A stretch of DNA of 64,000 bases. Origin: Saccharospirillum sp035704555. Its GTDB lineage: Bacteria > Pseudomonadota > Gammaproteobacteria > Pseudomonadales > Natronospirillaceae. A program made the position numbers and the translations under genes. The notes below the pieces were generated by a model. The model was not told the origin of the DNA, did not search any database, and saw only the letters and a program-made list of their open reading frames with translations. The stretch lies in assembly GCA_035704555.1 (NCBI GenBank), contig DASSWT010000226.1, forward strand, positions 1 to 64,000. Reading direction: 5' to 3'. Positions 50,392-58,784 of this stretch are shown piece after piece; position 1 is the first letter of the stretch; each line of letters begins with the position of its first letter.

Positions 50392-51624
50392 TTATGAGCG
50401 CAGCGACAGGTCCGGATCATCGCCGCTTGCCTGGCGGCTGGCCGAACCGGCCGATGAACCAGCCACACTCCGATCAAGCGCCCATAGTAACACCATCCAC
50501 ACCAGCATCACTGCGATGCTGATCATAGCAATGCCCATCATTTCCCATTGCTGGTAGGCCCAACCGCCACAGAGCCCACCCAGGGCCGCACCCAGAAACT
50601 GACCGGTTGAAAACACGCCCATGGCGGTGCCCCGTGCATGTTCGGGGGCACGACGGCTAATCAGCGACGGCAGGCTGGCTTCGACAAAGTTAAAGCCCAC
50701 GAAGAACAACCAGACCAGGCCGATACTCAGCCAGGCCACTGAACTCAGCCCGAGACCTGCCATGGCCAGGGTGATAAAAGCCCCGGCAAGGATCAAAAAC
50801 ACCCGATGCGCCTTGCGACGCTCAGCCAGCGCAATCATCGGCACCATGCCTAAAAAGGACAACACCATCACCGGCGCATAAACCCAGCCGAGCTGGTCAC
50901 CCAGCACGCCTTGCTGAACCAGCACGACCGGCAACCCGACAAACATCATCGTCATGGTCAGGTGCAATACAAACACACCGATATTCAAGGGCACCAGTTG
51001 GCGGTCACGAACCACCCTTCCGAGCTGACTGCCCTGCCAGCGACGCTCTTCATGTACTTTCGCTGCCGGTGGAGCCGGTAACCAGAACACGATCACCAGG
51101 CCAGCCAGCGCCATCAGCGAGGTCGCCCAGAACACCCCGGACAACCCAAACGCACTGGCGATCACCGGGCCAACAATCACCGCCAGCACAAAGGAGCCAC
51201 CAATAATGGCGCCAACGATGGCCATCGCCTTGGTACGCTCTTCCGGGCGAGTATAATCGGCCAGCAACGCCAGAATAACACTGGCAATGGCGCCCGCACC
51301 CTGTAGAGCACGGCCAATCACCACACCTAGCACATGCTCGGAAAGGGCTGCGATCACCGACCCGAGGATAAATATCAACAAACCGGCGGCGATAACGGGT
51401 TTACGGCCAAACCGATCAGACAGCATCCCCAGAGGAATCTGCAGCACCGCCTGGGTAATGCCATAGATCCCCAACGCAATACCCAACAGCACGGTGGTGG
51501 CACCGGTCAGAGACTGGCCATACAAGGTCAGAATCGGCAGTACCATGAAAAGACCGAGCATGCGCGAGGCATACAACAGTGCCAAGCCTGTCAGCGCCTT
51601 TTTTTCCAAACTATTAAAAGCCAT
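50392..51624 (-). CDS. MFS transporter of the ssb-uvrA neighbourhood
   Basis: Twelve-helix drug:H+ antiporter-like transporter (410 residues), substrate unknown. Motif A is visible as LGMLSDRFGRKPVI near residue 63, and the motif-C-like GGSFVLAVIVGPVI near 141. A cytosolic loop (APPAAKVHEERRW) separates the halves. An equivalent gene sits between ssb and uvrA in Pseudomonas, so location rather than substrate is the conserved trait. The C-terminal tail is Ser/Ala-rich. Confidence 0.85.
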   Translation of the reverse strand: MAFNSLEKKALTGLALLYASRMLGLFMVLPILTLYGQSLTGATTVLLGIALGIYGITQAVLQIPLGMLSDRFGRKPVIAAGLLIFILGSVIAALSEHVLGVVIGRALQGAGAIASVILALLADYTRPEERTKAMAIVGAIIGGSFVLAVIVGPVIASAFGLSGVFWATSLMALAGLVIVFWLPAPPAAKVHEERRWQGSQLGRVVRDRQLVPLNIGVFVLHLTMTMMFVGLPVVLVQQGVLGDQLGWVYAPVMVLSFLGMVPMIALAERRKAHRVFLILAGAFITLAMAGLGLSSVAWLSIGLVWLFFVGFNFVEASLPSLISRRAPEHARGTAMGVFSTGQFLGAALGGLCGGWAYQQWEMMGIAMISIAVMLVWMVLLWALDRSVAGSSAGSASRQASGDDPDLSLRS

Positions 51625-51811
51625 ATATCGGCAGTGTCCGTAATGTCCCAGGTTCAGAGCCCAGGCTGATCAATTGAGTCTGTTAACTAGAGTCGATACA
51701 AAGTCGCGCATGGTACCAGAAATGATTCCGGTTAGGCTTGCCACAGGCGGGTATTTTCCACGTCGGTTGCACTGTATTCGCGGGTTACTTAGTCGACACA
51801 GCCTGAATCCG

Positions 51812-51923
51812 TGCCCGACATCGGGTACGCCCCTGACGGGACGCTGCAAGTACATCCATGTAAGCTCGGCGGTCCCCATCCATGGGGACCGACGCCCGCC
51901 AGGGGCGCACCCGATGCCAGGCA
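51812..51923 (+). repeat. Structured intergenic repeat R4, divergent core
   Basis: Basal stem: 51812-51840 pairs with 51895-51923 at about 24 of 29 positions. The core is of a different subtype but keeps two CATCCATG-tipped hairpins: TACATCCATGTA (51851-51862) and GGTCCC-CATCCATG-GGGACC (51871-51890, perfect). A degenerate right outer repeat (ATTCTGAAACTTGGGTTCT, 51966-51984) is present. No left outer repeat is seen, and 51625-51811 otherwise shows nothing clear. Confidence 0.78.
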
Positions 51924-51975
51924 CTAGCCTGAGTCGGCAACCTTAGCTATAAAGCGATTCAGGATATTCTGAAAC

Positions 51976-52004
51976 TTGGGTTCTGTACGTTTATACAGTA
52001 AACT
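51976..52004 (+). promoter_or_regulatory. SOS-type promoter upstream of uvrA
   Basis: TTGGGT (51976-51981), 17-base spacer, TAAACT (51999-52004). The spacer contains a LexA box (51983-51998), the standard layout of an SOS gene. It lies 262 bases before the uvrA ATG because repeat R5 is in between. The -35 lies within a degenerate outer repeat of R4. Confidence 0.65.
51983..51998. promoter_or_regulatory. LexA box
   Basis: CTGTACGTTTATACAG, a perfect CTGT-N8-ACAG gammaproteobacterial LexA site. UvrA is a classical SOS gene and this box is the only one I found in the gap, so uvrA is the likely target. Confidence 0.85.
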
Positions 52005-52018
52005 GGGCCGCTTGCTTA

Positions 52019-52203
52019 GCTCAAGTTTCGGAGTTCGCCACCAACTGAGTGTCAGGTGCCGGGTATGCCTATCTGGGGAAGCCTGAGGCATGAATGCCGA
52101 AGTCTAGGCCCCATGGATGGGTTAACGCCGGCCCCAGATAGGCATACCCGGTGCCGGACACGGATTCCTGGCACCAAGTCAAACCCGAACTCCGAAACTT
52201 GAG
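52019..52203 (-). repeat. Structured intergenic repeat R5, complete nested form, between SOS promoter and uvrA
   Basis: A unit of 185 bases. The outer repeat has an 18-base perfect core (52020-52037 with 52186-52203). The inner stem is 52051-52078 with 52132-52159 at about 24 of 28 positions. The core is reverse-oriented with a CATTCATG-tipped second hairpin instead of CATCCATG. The heptamer TTGCTTA occurs on both flanks (52012-52018 and 52204-52210), a possible target duplication. Confidence 0.88.
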
Positions 52204-52266
52204 TTGCTTAACTGCCCAGCCTGGCAGTCGCAACCATCATCGTAACAGCCGGAAAAAGAGGAAGGC

Positions 52267-55116
52267 ATGGACAAGATTTCCGTCCAGGGGGCTCGCACCC
52301 ATAACCTGAAGAACATCGATGTGGACATCCCACGCGATAAACTCGTCGTTATTACCGGCCTGTCCGGGTCGGGCAAATCGTCCCTGGCTTTCGATACTCT
52401 CTATGCCGAAGGCCAGCGTCGCTACGTCGAATCATTATCGACCTATGCCCGCCAGTTCCTGTCGATGATGGAAAAGCCCGATGTCGATCACATCGAAGGG
52501 CTGTCGCCGGCCATTTCCATCGAGCAGAAGACCACCAGCCATAACCCGCGCTCAACCGTGGGCACCACCACCGAAATTTACGACTATCTGCGCCTGCTGT
52601 ATGCGCGGGTGGGCGAACCACGCTGCCCCGAGCACGATGAACCGCTGGAAGCCCAGACCATCAGCCAGATGGTCGACCAGGTGCTGGCGCTGCCCGAGGG
52701 CAGCAAGCTGATGATGCTGGCGCCAATCATTGATGACCGCAAGGGTGAGCACCTGCATGTATTCAACGAACTGCGCTCTCAGGGGTTCGTGCGGGTGCGG
52801 GTCGATGGCACGGTTATGGACCTCGATGAAGTGCCCGAGCTCGATAAGAAACGCAAGCACAGCATCGAAGCCGTGGTTGACCGCTTCAAGGTACGGGACG
52901 ATCTGAAATTGCGCCTGGCGGAATCCTTCGAGACCTGCCTGACGCTCTCTGGCGGCATCGTAAAAATGGTCTACATGGACGGCGACGGGCCTGACATGCT
53001 GTTTTCCAACCGCTTTGCCTGCCCGGTCTGCGGCTATTCCATTGCCGAACTCGAACCGCGTATGTTCTCGTTCAACAACCCGGCCGGTGCCTGCGAGCAG
53101 TGCGACGGCCTGGGCATGAAACAGTATTTCGACGGCAGCAAGGTGGTGCGCGACACGGCCCTGTCGCTGGCCGAAGGGGCGATACCCGGCTGGGACCGGC
53201 GCTCGGTCTATTATTTCAGTCAGTTGCAATCCCTTGGCGAGCATTACGGCGTCGACATCGACCAGCCGTTCAAAGACCTGCCCAAGCGTTTTCAACGCTA
53301 TGTACTGGACGGTACCGGCAAAACAGAAATCGATTTCTCCTATGTGAACAGCCGAGGCGCCACCTACTCGCGCAGCCATGCCTTTGAAGGCGTGATGCCC
53401 AATATGGAGCGCCGCTACCGGGAAACCGACAGCCAGATGGTGCGCGAAGAATTGTCGAAGTTCCTTACCGAACAGGACTGTCCGGGCTGTCACGGCAGCC
53501 GTTTGAAACAAAGCGCACGCCATGTATTTGTCAAAGGCATCAACTTGCCCGAAGTTACTCACATGGCCATTGGCGACTCCCTGACCTACTTCCAGGAACT
53601 GACGCTGACCGGCTCACGCGCCCAGATCGCCGACAAGATCCTGCGTGAAATTGTTCAGCGCATGACCTTTCTGGTCAACGTCGGGCTCGACTACCTGACG
53701 CTCGACCGCAGCGCCGACACCCTCTCCGGCGGTGAAACCCAGCGCATTCGCCTCGCCAGCCAGATCGGCGCCGGCCTGGTTGGCGTGATGTACATTCTGG
53801 ACGAACCCTCCATCGGTCTGCACCAGCGCGACAACGACCGCCTGCTGGAAACCCTGACCAACCTGCGCGATATGGGCAACACCGTTTTGGTAGTCGAGCA
53901 CGATGAAGACGCCATTCGCGCAGCCGACTTTGTGCTCGACATCGGCCCCGGTGCCGGTATTCATGGCGGGCACATCGTCGCCTCGGGCACCCCGGCCGAC
54001 ATCATGGCCCACCCCGAGTCGCTGACCGGTCAGTACCTGAGTGGCAAACAGCGCATTGAGGTACCGAAAAAACTAACGCCGATGGACCCGAAGAAACTCA
54101 TTACCATCACCGGTGCGCGCGGAAACAACCTCAACGATGTGACCCTGAACCTGCCAGTCGGTCTCTTTACCTGCGTCACCGGGGTATCCGGTTCCGGTAA
54201 ATCAACACTGATCAACCAAACACTGCACCCACTGGCGGCTACTGTTCTGAACAAAGCCACCACCCTGACCCCGGCGGCGCATGAGAGCATCAGTGGCCTG
54301 GAGCATTTCGACAAGGCGGTCGACATCGACCAGAGCCCGATCGGCCGTACCCCGCGCTCGAACCCGGCGACCTATACCGGCATATTCACCGCCATCCGCG
54401 AACTGTTCGCGGGCACCCAGGAAGCGCGGTCACGCGGTTACCAGCCGGGGCGGTTCAGCTTTAACGTCAAGGGCGGTCGTTGCGAGGCTTGCCAGGGCGA
54501 TGGCCTGATCAAGGTGGAAATGCACTTCCTGGCCGATATCTACGTCCCCTGCGATGTATGCACTGGCAAACGTTACAACCGTGAGACGCTCGACATCCGA
54601 TACAAAGGCAAGAACATTCACGAAGTGCTGGAAATGACCATCGAAGAGGGCCGAGCCTTCTTCGACGCCATTCCGGCGCTGTCACGCAAGCTGCAAACCC
54701 TGATTGATGTCGGCCTGACCTACGTCAAACTGGGGCAAAGCGCGACCACCCTGTCGGGCGGTGAAGCCCAGCGCGTCAAGCTGGCGCGGGAACTGTCGAA
54801 GCGCGACACCGGTAATACGCTGTACATTCTGGATGAGCCCACCACCGGCCTGCATTTTCACGACATCAAGCAATTGCTGGCGGTCCTGCACCGGCTGCGT
54901 GACCACGGCAACACCGTCGTGGTGATCGAACACAACCTGGATGTCATCAAAACGGCTGACTGGATCATAGATTTGGGACCGGAAGGCGGTAGTCGTGGCG
55001 GTTACATCATCGCCGAGGGCACGCCCAAAGACGTAGCCAATAACAAGGCCTCGGCGACCGGTAAGTACCTGAAGCCGCTGCTGAAAGCCGGCGCAAAAGC
55101 CCTGGAAACGGCCTAA
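52267..55116 (+). CDS. uvrA: Excinuclease ABC subunit A
   Basis: ATP-dependent damage-recognition dimer that loads UvrB in nucleotide excision repair. The first Walker A GLSGSGKSSL is near residue 32 and the second GVSGSGKSTL near 642. Both ABC signatures (LSGGETQRIRL near 490, LSGGEAQRVKL near 830) and two zinc-binding modules (CPVCGYS...CEQC and CEAC...CDVC) are present. The 949 residues match E. coli (940). AGAGGAAG precedes the ATG. An SOS promoter lies upstream. Confidence 0.98.
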   Translation: MDKISVQGARTHNLKNIDVDIPRDKLVVITGLSGSGKSSLAFDTLYAEGQRRYVESLSTYARQFLSMMEKPDVDHIEGLSPAISIEQKTTSHNPRSTVGTTTEIYDYLRLLYARVGEPRCPEHDEPLEAQTISQMVDQVLALPEGSKLMMLAPIIDDRKGEHLHVFNELRSQGFVRVRVDGTVMDLDEVPELDKKRKHSIEAVVDRFKVRDDLKLRLAESFETCLTLSGGIVKMVYMDGDGPDMLFSNRFACPVCGYSIAELEPRMFSFNNPAGACEQCDGLGMKQYFDGSKVVRDTALSLAEGAIPGWDRRSVYYFSQLQSLGEHYGVDIDQPFKDLPKRFQRYVLDGTGKTEIDFSYVNSRGATYSRSHAFEGVMPNMERRYRETDSQMVREELSKFLTEQDCPGCHGSRLKQSARHVFVKGINLPEVTHMAIGDSLTYFQELTLTGSRAQIADKILREIVQRMTFLVNVGLDYLTLDRSADTLSGGETQRIRLASQIGAGLVGVMYILDEPSIGLHQRDNDRLLETLTNLRDMGNTVLVVEHDEDAIRAADFVLDIGPGAGIHGGHIVASGTPADIMAHPESLTGQYLSGKQRIEVPKKLTPMDPKKLITITGARGNNLNDVTLNLPVGLFTCVTGVSGSGKSTLINQTLHPLAATVLNKATTLTPAAHESISGLEHFDKAVDIDQSPIGRTPRSNPATYTGIFTAIRELFAGTQEARSRGYQPGRFSFNVKGGRCEACQGDGLIKVEMHFLADIYVPCDVCTGKRYNRETLDIRYKGKNIHEVLEMTIEEGRAFFDAIPALSRKLQTLIDVGLTYVKLGQSATTLSGGEAQRVKLARELSKRDTGNTLYILDEPTTGLHFHDIKQLLAVLHRLRDHGNTVVVIEHNLDVIKTADWIIDLGPEGGSRGGYIIAEGTPKDVANNKASATGKYLKPLLKAGAKALETA

Positions 55117-55120
55117 CACA

Positions 55121-55145
55121 AGAACCCCGTTAGCGGGGTTCTTTT
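55121..55145. terminator. Bidirectional terminator between uvrA and mazG
   Basis: AGAACCCCG (55121-55129) pairs perfectly with CGGGGTTCT (55134-55142), followed by TTTT on the plus strand. It begins 4 bases after the uvrA stop. The mazG stop codon (55130-55132) is in the loop, so the hairpin also serves the convergent gene. Confidence 0.9.
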
Positions 55146-55951
55146 GCCTTGGCCTGGTTCCAGAACGCATCCAGGCTGTCGAGATTGTGTGCGGACCAGT
55201 CACCACCGCCAGCCTGAACCTGCTGTTCGACCTGACTGAACCGGGATTCAAACTTACGCGCAGCTTTGCGCAGCGCCTGTTCCGGATCAACCTCCAAGTG
55301 ACGCGACAAGTTGGCGATCACAAACAACAGATCGCCAAGCTCTTCTTCAGTATGGGCGGCATCGCCCGAAGCTGCGGCCGCACGCAATTCAGCCAGCTCT
55401 TCATCAACCTTATCGAAAACACCACTGGCATCCGGCCAGTCAAACCCAACCCGGGCAGCCCGCTTCTGCAACTTGCGGGCGCGCAGCAAACCAGGCAATG
55501 AACGCGGTACATCGTCCAGCAGTGACACAGCACGGCCACTGTTCTGCTTCTCAACGTCTTTCAACTGATCCCACTGACCGTTCACCGTACCGGCATCGGT
55601 TTGCTGATTCGGGTCTATTTGGCTTTCAAGCGTACCGGCCGGAAACACATGAGGGTGGCGGCTGATCAGCTTGGCGACCAGATCGTGAACCACATCATCG
55701 AGGTCAAAGCGCTGTTCTTCAGCCGCTATCTGGGCATAAAACACCACCTGAAACACCAGGTCACCCAGCTCCTCCCGAAGGTGTGCGTAGTCGCCCCGCT
55801 CAATGGTGTCGATCACCTCATACACCTCTTCCAGGGTATGAGGAACAATCGACTCGTAAGTCTGCTCCAGATCCCACGGGCACCCGGTACCCGGCGTGCG
55901 CAACCGCTGCATCAGCGTTTTAAGATCGTGATAATCGTATCGTTGAGTCAA
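55130..55951 (-). CDS. mazG: Nucleoside triphosphate pyrophosphohydrolase MazG
   Basis: Hydrolyses NTPs to NMP and pyrophosphate; house-cleaning and modulation of the stringent response. Two MazG repeats carry the E-x2-E...E-x2-D metal motifs: LEEVYEVID with LREELGDLVFQ (N-terminal, residues about 35-70), and KVDEELAEL with EEELGDLLFV (C-terminal, about 180-215). The 273 residues match E. coli (263). It is downstream of relA on the same strand, as in E. coli, but separated from it by repeat R6. Confidence 0.96.
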   Translation of the reverse strand: MTQRYDYHDLKTLMQRLRTPGTGCPWDLEQTYESIVPHTLEEVYEVIDTIERGDYAHLREELGDLVFQVVFYAQIAAEEQRFDLDDVVHDLVAKLISRHPHVFPAGTLESQIDPNQQTDAGTVNGQWDQLKDVEKQNSGRAVSLLDDVPRSLPGLLRARKLQKRAARVGFDWPDASGVFDKVDEELAELRAAAASGDAAHTEEELGDLLFVIANLSRHLEVDPEQALRKAARKFESRFSQVEQQVQAGGGDWSAHNLDSLDAFWNQAKAKEPR

Positions 55952-55969
55952 ATTAGTCTGCCTGTTCCT

Positions 55970-56161
55970 AGCTCAAGTTTCGGAGTTCGCGGTTGACTAT
56001 GTTGCCAGTCGCCCGCACCGGCCACCAGGTAGGACTATCGAGGGTCGGCGTAAACCCATCCATGGGGCCTGGACCGCAGCATCCCTGCTGCGGACCACCC
56101 TCGATAGTCCTACCTGGCATCCGGTGCTAACTCTGTGCAAGCGAACTCCGAAACTTGAGCT
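55970..56161 (+). repeat. Structured intergenic repeat R6, complete nested form
   Basis: A unit of 192 bases with a perfect 21-base outer repeat (55970-55990 and 56141-56161). The inner stem is 56017-56044 with 56098-56125 at about 25 of 28 positions. Its stem sequence (CAGGTAGGACTATCGAGGG) differs from all other copies yet pairs with its partner. The second hairpin tip is CATCCCTG instead of CATCCATG. It fills most of the relA-mazG gap. Confidence 0.9.
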
Positions 56162-56179
56162 GTAAGCTCCTAAGTGCCA

Positions 56180-58426
56180 TTAATGCTTCACGCGCGGCAT
56201 TACTCGCCGCACATCGGCTACGTTGGCGATTTTGGACAACTGGGCCATGACTTTACCTAAGGAATCGATGTCCTCTATCTCCACCGTCAGCCGCATGTCT
56301 GCCTGGCTTTCATCCTTGTTCGACAGGGTGTTAACCGAGGTCACGTTAATATTGCTGTTGGCCATGATCATCATGATGTCGCGCAGCAGGCCGGTGCGGT
56401 CATAAGCCAGAATATTCAGTTCGACCGGATAGGTGCGGCGGGTCTCACCGCCCCAGCTAACTTCAATGATCCGCTCCGGCTCACGGTCTTTCATTTGCAG
56501 CAGATTCACGCAGTCCTGCCGGTGGATCGAAACGCCCCGACCCAGGGTGATATAACCCACCACCGGATCGCCCGGTACCGGCTTACAGCAGTTGGCAATC
56601 TGCGTCATCATGTTGCCGACGCCGTGAATCATCAGATCGCCACTGGGTTTGAGCTCACTGGCCGTCGACAGCTGAATTTCATCCGGCCGTGCCGGGTTAA
56701 CCATGGCTTCCGCCGAATGCACCACCTGCATCAGACGCAAGTCGCCAGCCCCAATGGCCGCGTACATGTCGTCAGCCATTTGAAAGTTTACCCGCTTGGC
56801 CAGTTCATCCATATCCAGCTTGGGCAGATTGAAGCGTTGCAACTCACGCATCAGCATGGCTTTGCCATCACGCAGGTTCTCGGTCCGGTCCAGTGACTTG
56901 AACCAGTGACGAATTTTGGCGCGGGCCCGGGAACTGTGTACATAACCCAGGTCCGGGTTCAGCCAGTCGCGGCTGGGCGCCGGATCCCGGCCGGTCAGCA
57001 CCGACACCTGATCGCCGATTTTAAGGCGATGGGTCAACGGAACAATACGCCCGTTCACCTTGGCACCCCGACAACGGTTACCGACATCGGTGTGGATCTT
57101 ATAGGCGAAATCGATCGGTGTGGCGCCCTTGACCAGATCAATGACGTGACCTTCAGGCGTCAGCACGTAGATGCGGTCGGTCGCGACATCCGCGCCCCAC
57201 TCTTCCACCATTTCATGGATGTCACCGAGTTCATCGTGCCATTCAAGCACCTGGCGCAGCCAATTGACCTTCTCTTCATAACCGCGTGAGTGCGCCTTGC
57301 CTTTGGCATCGGTGCCTTTGTAGACCCAGTGCGCACAGATCCCCAGTTCGGCATCGTCGTGCATCTCATGGGTGCGGATCTGCACTTCCACCACCTTGCC
57401 TTCCGGCCCGATAACGGCAGTGTGCAATGAGCGATAACCGTTGGATTTGGGCGAGGCGATGTAATCGTCAAATTCGCGGGGAATGTGGCGCCACAGAGAG
57501 TGAACAATACCGAGCACGGTGTAGCAATCGCGCACATCCGGCACCAGCACGCGAAATGCCCGAATGTCGTATACCTGGCTGAAGCTGATGTTCTTGCGCT
57601 TCATTTTGCGCCAGATCGAATAGATGTGCTTCGCCCGCCCCTGAATCTCGGCCTTAATGGCGGCCTTGCTGACTTCTTCCTGGAGAATGTTTTGCACGTT
57701 TTCGATGTAGCGCTGACGGTCCAGGCGCTTTTCATCGAGCAGCTTGGCGATCTTCTTGTAATCGAGGGGTTCGATGTAGCGAAAAGAGAGGTCTTCGAGC
57801 TCCCACTTCAGGTGGCCCACACCCAGGCGATGGGCCAGTGGCGCGTAAATATCGAACACCTCCCGCGCCACCTTGTAGCGACGCTGCGCCGGCGCGTTCT
57901 TGACCGCCCGAATCGCGCAAGTCCGTTCCGCCAGCTTGATCAGCGCAACGCGAACGTCATCGATCATCGCCACCAGCATCTTGCGCACCGCTTCACCCTG
58001 GGTTTCGTGCTGGCCCAGCACCGCCCGGCGCGTCGACTTGTGTTTGGTATGGATGGCGGCCATGCGCAGCACGCCTTCAATCAGCGTGGCTACCTGCGGG
58101 CCGAACTGGTCGCGAACGGTATCCAGCGGCAGCTCTTCCTCACGCACGGTACGGTAGAGAATGGCTGCGATGATGGCGTCCTGGTCGAGGTTCAGCTCCG
58201 ACAGGATTTCAGCCATTTCCAGCCCGGTACGGTAAGCCGACTCACCCTCACCCCAGTGGTTCTTGGGTGTGTCAGTCTCTTCTTCGGCGACTCTGGCAAT
58301 GCGACAGGCACGCAGCAGCTCTTCCCGGTCGAGCAAGGGGTTTTGCCGTTCCACGCGGACCAGCCACGACTCGAGGTCCACCGTTCCATCACTGAATACG
58401 GGTTGATCTTCGCGTACCTTAACCAT
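56180..58426 (-). CDS. relA: GTP pyrophosphokinase RelA (monofunctional)
   Basis: Ribosome-associated (p)ppGpp synthetase of the stringent response. The N-terminal HD region is degenerate (AILYRTVREEEL where hydrolases have an HD motif). The synthetase domain (about residues 245-400) has GRAKHIYSIWRKM, YDIRAFRV and the EFDD variant typical of RelA rather than the RFKD of bifunctional enzymes. TGS (about 405-470) and C-terminal ACT domains follow. The 748 residues match E. coli (744). Confidence 0.96.
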   Translation of the reverse strand: MVKVREDQPVFSDGTVDLESWLVRVERQNPLLDREELLRACRIARVAEEETDTPKNHWGEGESAYRTGLEMAEILSELNLDQDAIIAAILYRTVREEELPLDTVRDQFGPQVATLIEGVLRMAAIHTKHKSTRRAVLGQHETQGEAVRKMLVAMIDDVRVALIKLAERTCAIRAVKNAPAQRRYKVAREVFDIYAPLAHRLGVGHLKWELEDLSFRYIEPLDYKKIAKLLDEKRLDRQRYIENVQNILQEEVSKAAIKAEIQGRAKHIYSIWRKMKRKNISFSQVYDIRAFRVLVPDVRDCYTVLGIVHSLWRHIPREFDDYIASPKSNGYRSLHTAVIGPEGKVVEVQIRTHEMHDDAELGICAHWVYKGTDAKGKAHSRGYEEKVNWLRQVLEWHDELGDIHEMVEEWGADVATDRIYVLTPEGHVIDLVKGATPIDFAYKIHTDVGNRCRGAKVNGRIVPLTHRLKIGDQVSVLTGRDPAPSRDWLNPDLGYVHSSRARAKIRHWFKSLDRTENLRDGKAMLMRELQRFNLPKLDMDELAKRVNFQMADDMYAAIGAGDLRLMQVVHSAEAMVNPARPDEIQLSTASELKPSGDLMIHGVGNMMTQIANCCKPVPGDPVVGYITLGRGVSIHRQDCVNLLQMKDREPERIIEVSWGGETRRTYPVELNILAYDRTGLLRDIMMIMANSNINVTSVNTLSNKDESQADMRLTVEIEDIDSLGKVMAQLSKIANVADVRRVMPRVKH

Positions 58427-58598
58427 CAGCTACTCTTGTGTTATTCAAATCACGGCATAGCCTGACTATGCCCGGACATCCTGTCATTGGGTCACCCCGA
58501 AAACGGGCGCACCTTAGTCATTGAACCTCGCGGACGCAAGCGGCGTTCCGCAATTGCCTTCTCGCCTTAGCCAGTTTCGGGCCAGGTTGTGCCTTAGG

Positions 58599-58784
58599 AC
58601 TCAAGTTTCGGAGTTCGGTCGACTAGGAGGTATTGGCCCGCACCGGCTACCGGGTATGCCCCTGTGGGGTCGGCGTAGATCCATCCATGGAGCCTAGACC
58701 GCAGCATCCATGCTGCGGACTACCCCACAGGGGCACACCCGGCACCCGCTGCTAGTCTTTTAGGCGAACTCCAAAACTTGCGTT
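58599..58784 (+). repeat. Structured intergenic repeat R7, complete nested form touching cysM
   Basis: Left outer repeat at 58599-58617 and a slightly decayed right copy at 58765-58784. The inner stem is 58640-58669 with 58723-58752 at about 25 of 30 positions. The core matches R2 almost exactly. The right outer repeat reaches into the cysM stop codon (58783-58785). The adjoining 58427-58598, upstream of relA, probably holds the relA promoter, though I see no clear one. Confidence 0.88.

Noticed and set aside
33653..58784. R1-R7 repeats as tRNA genes, integron attC sites or a CRISPR array
   Set aside because: There is no anticodon or T-arm pattern, no integrase or cassette array, and copies are dispersed with varying stems rather than tandem with spacers.
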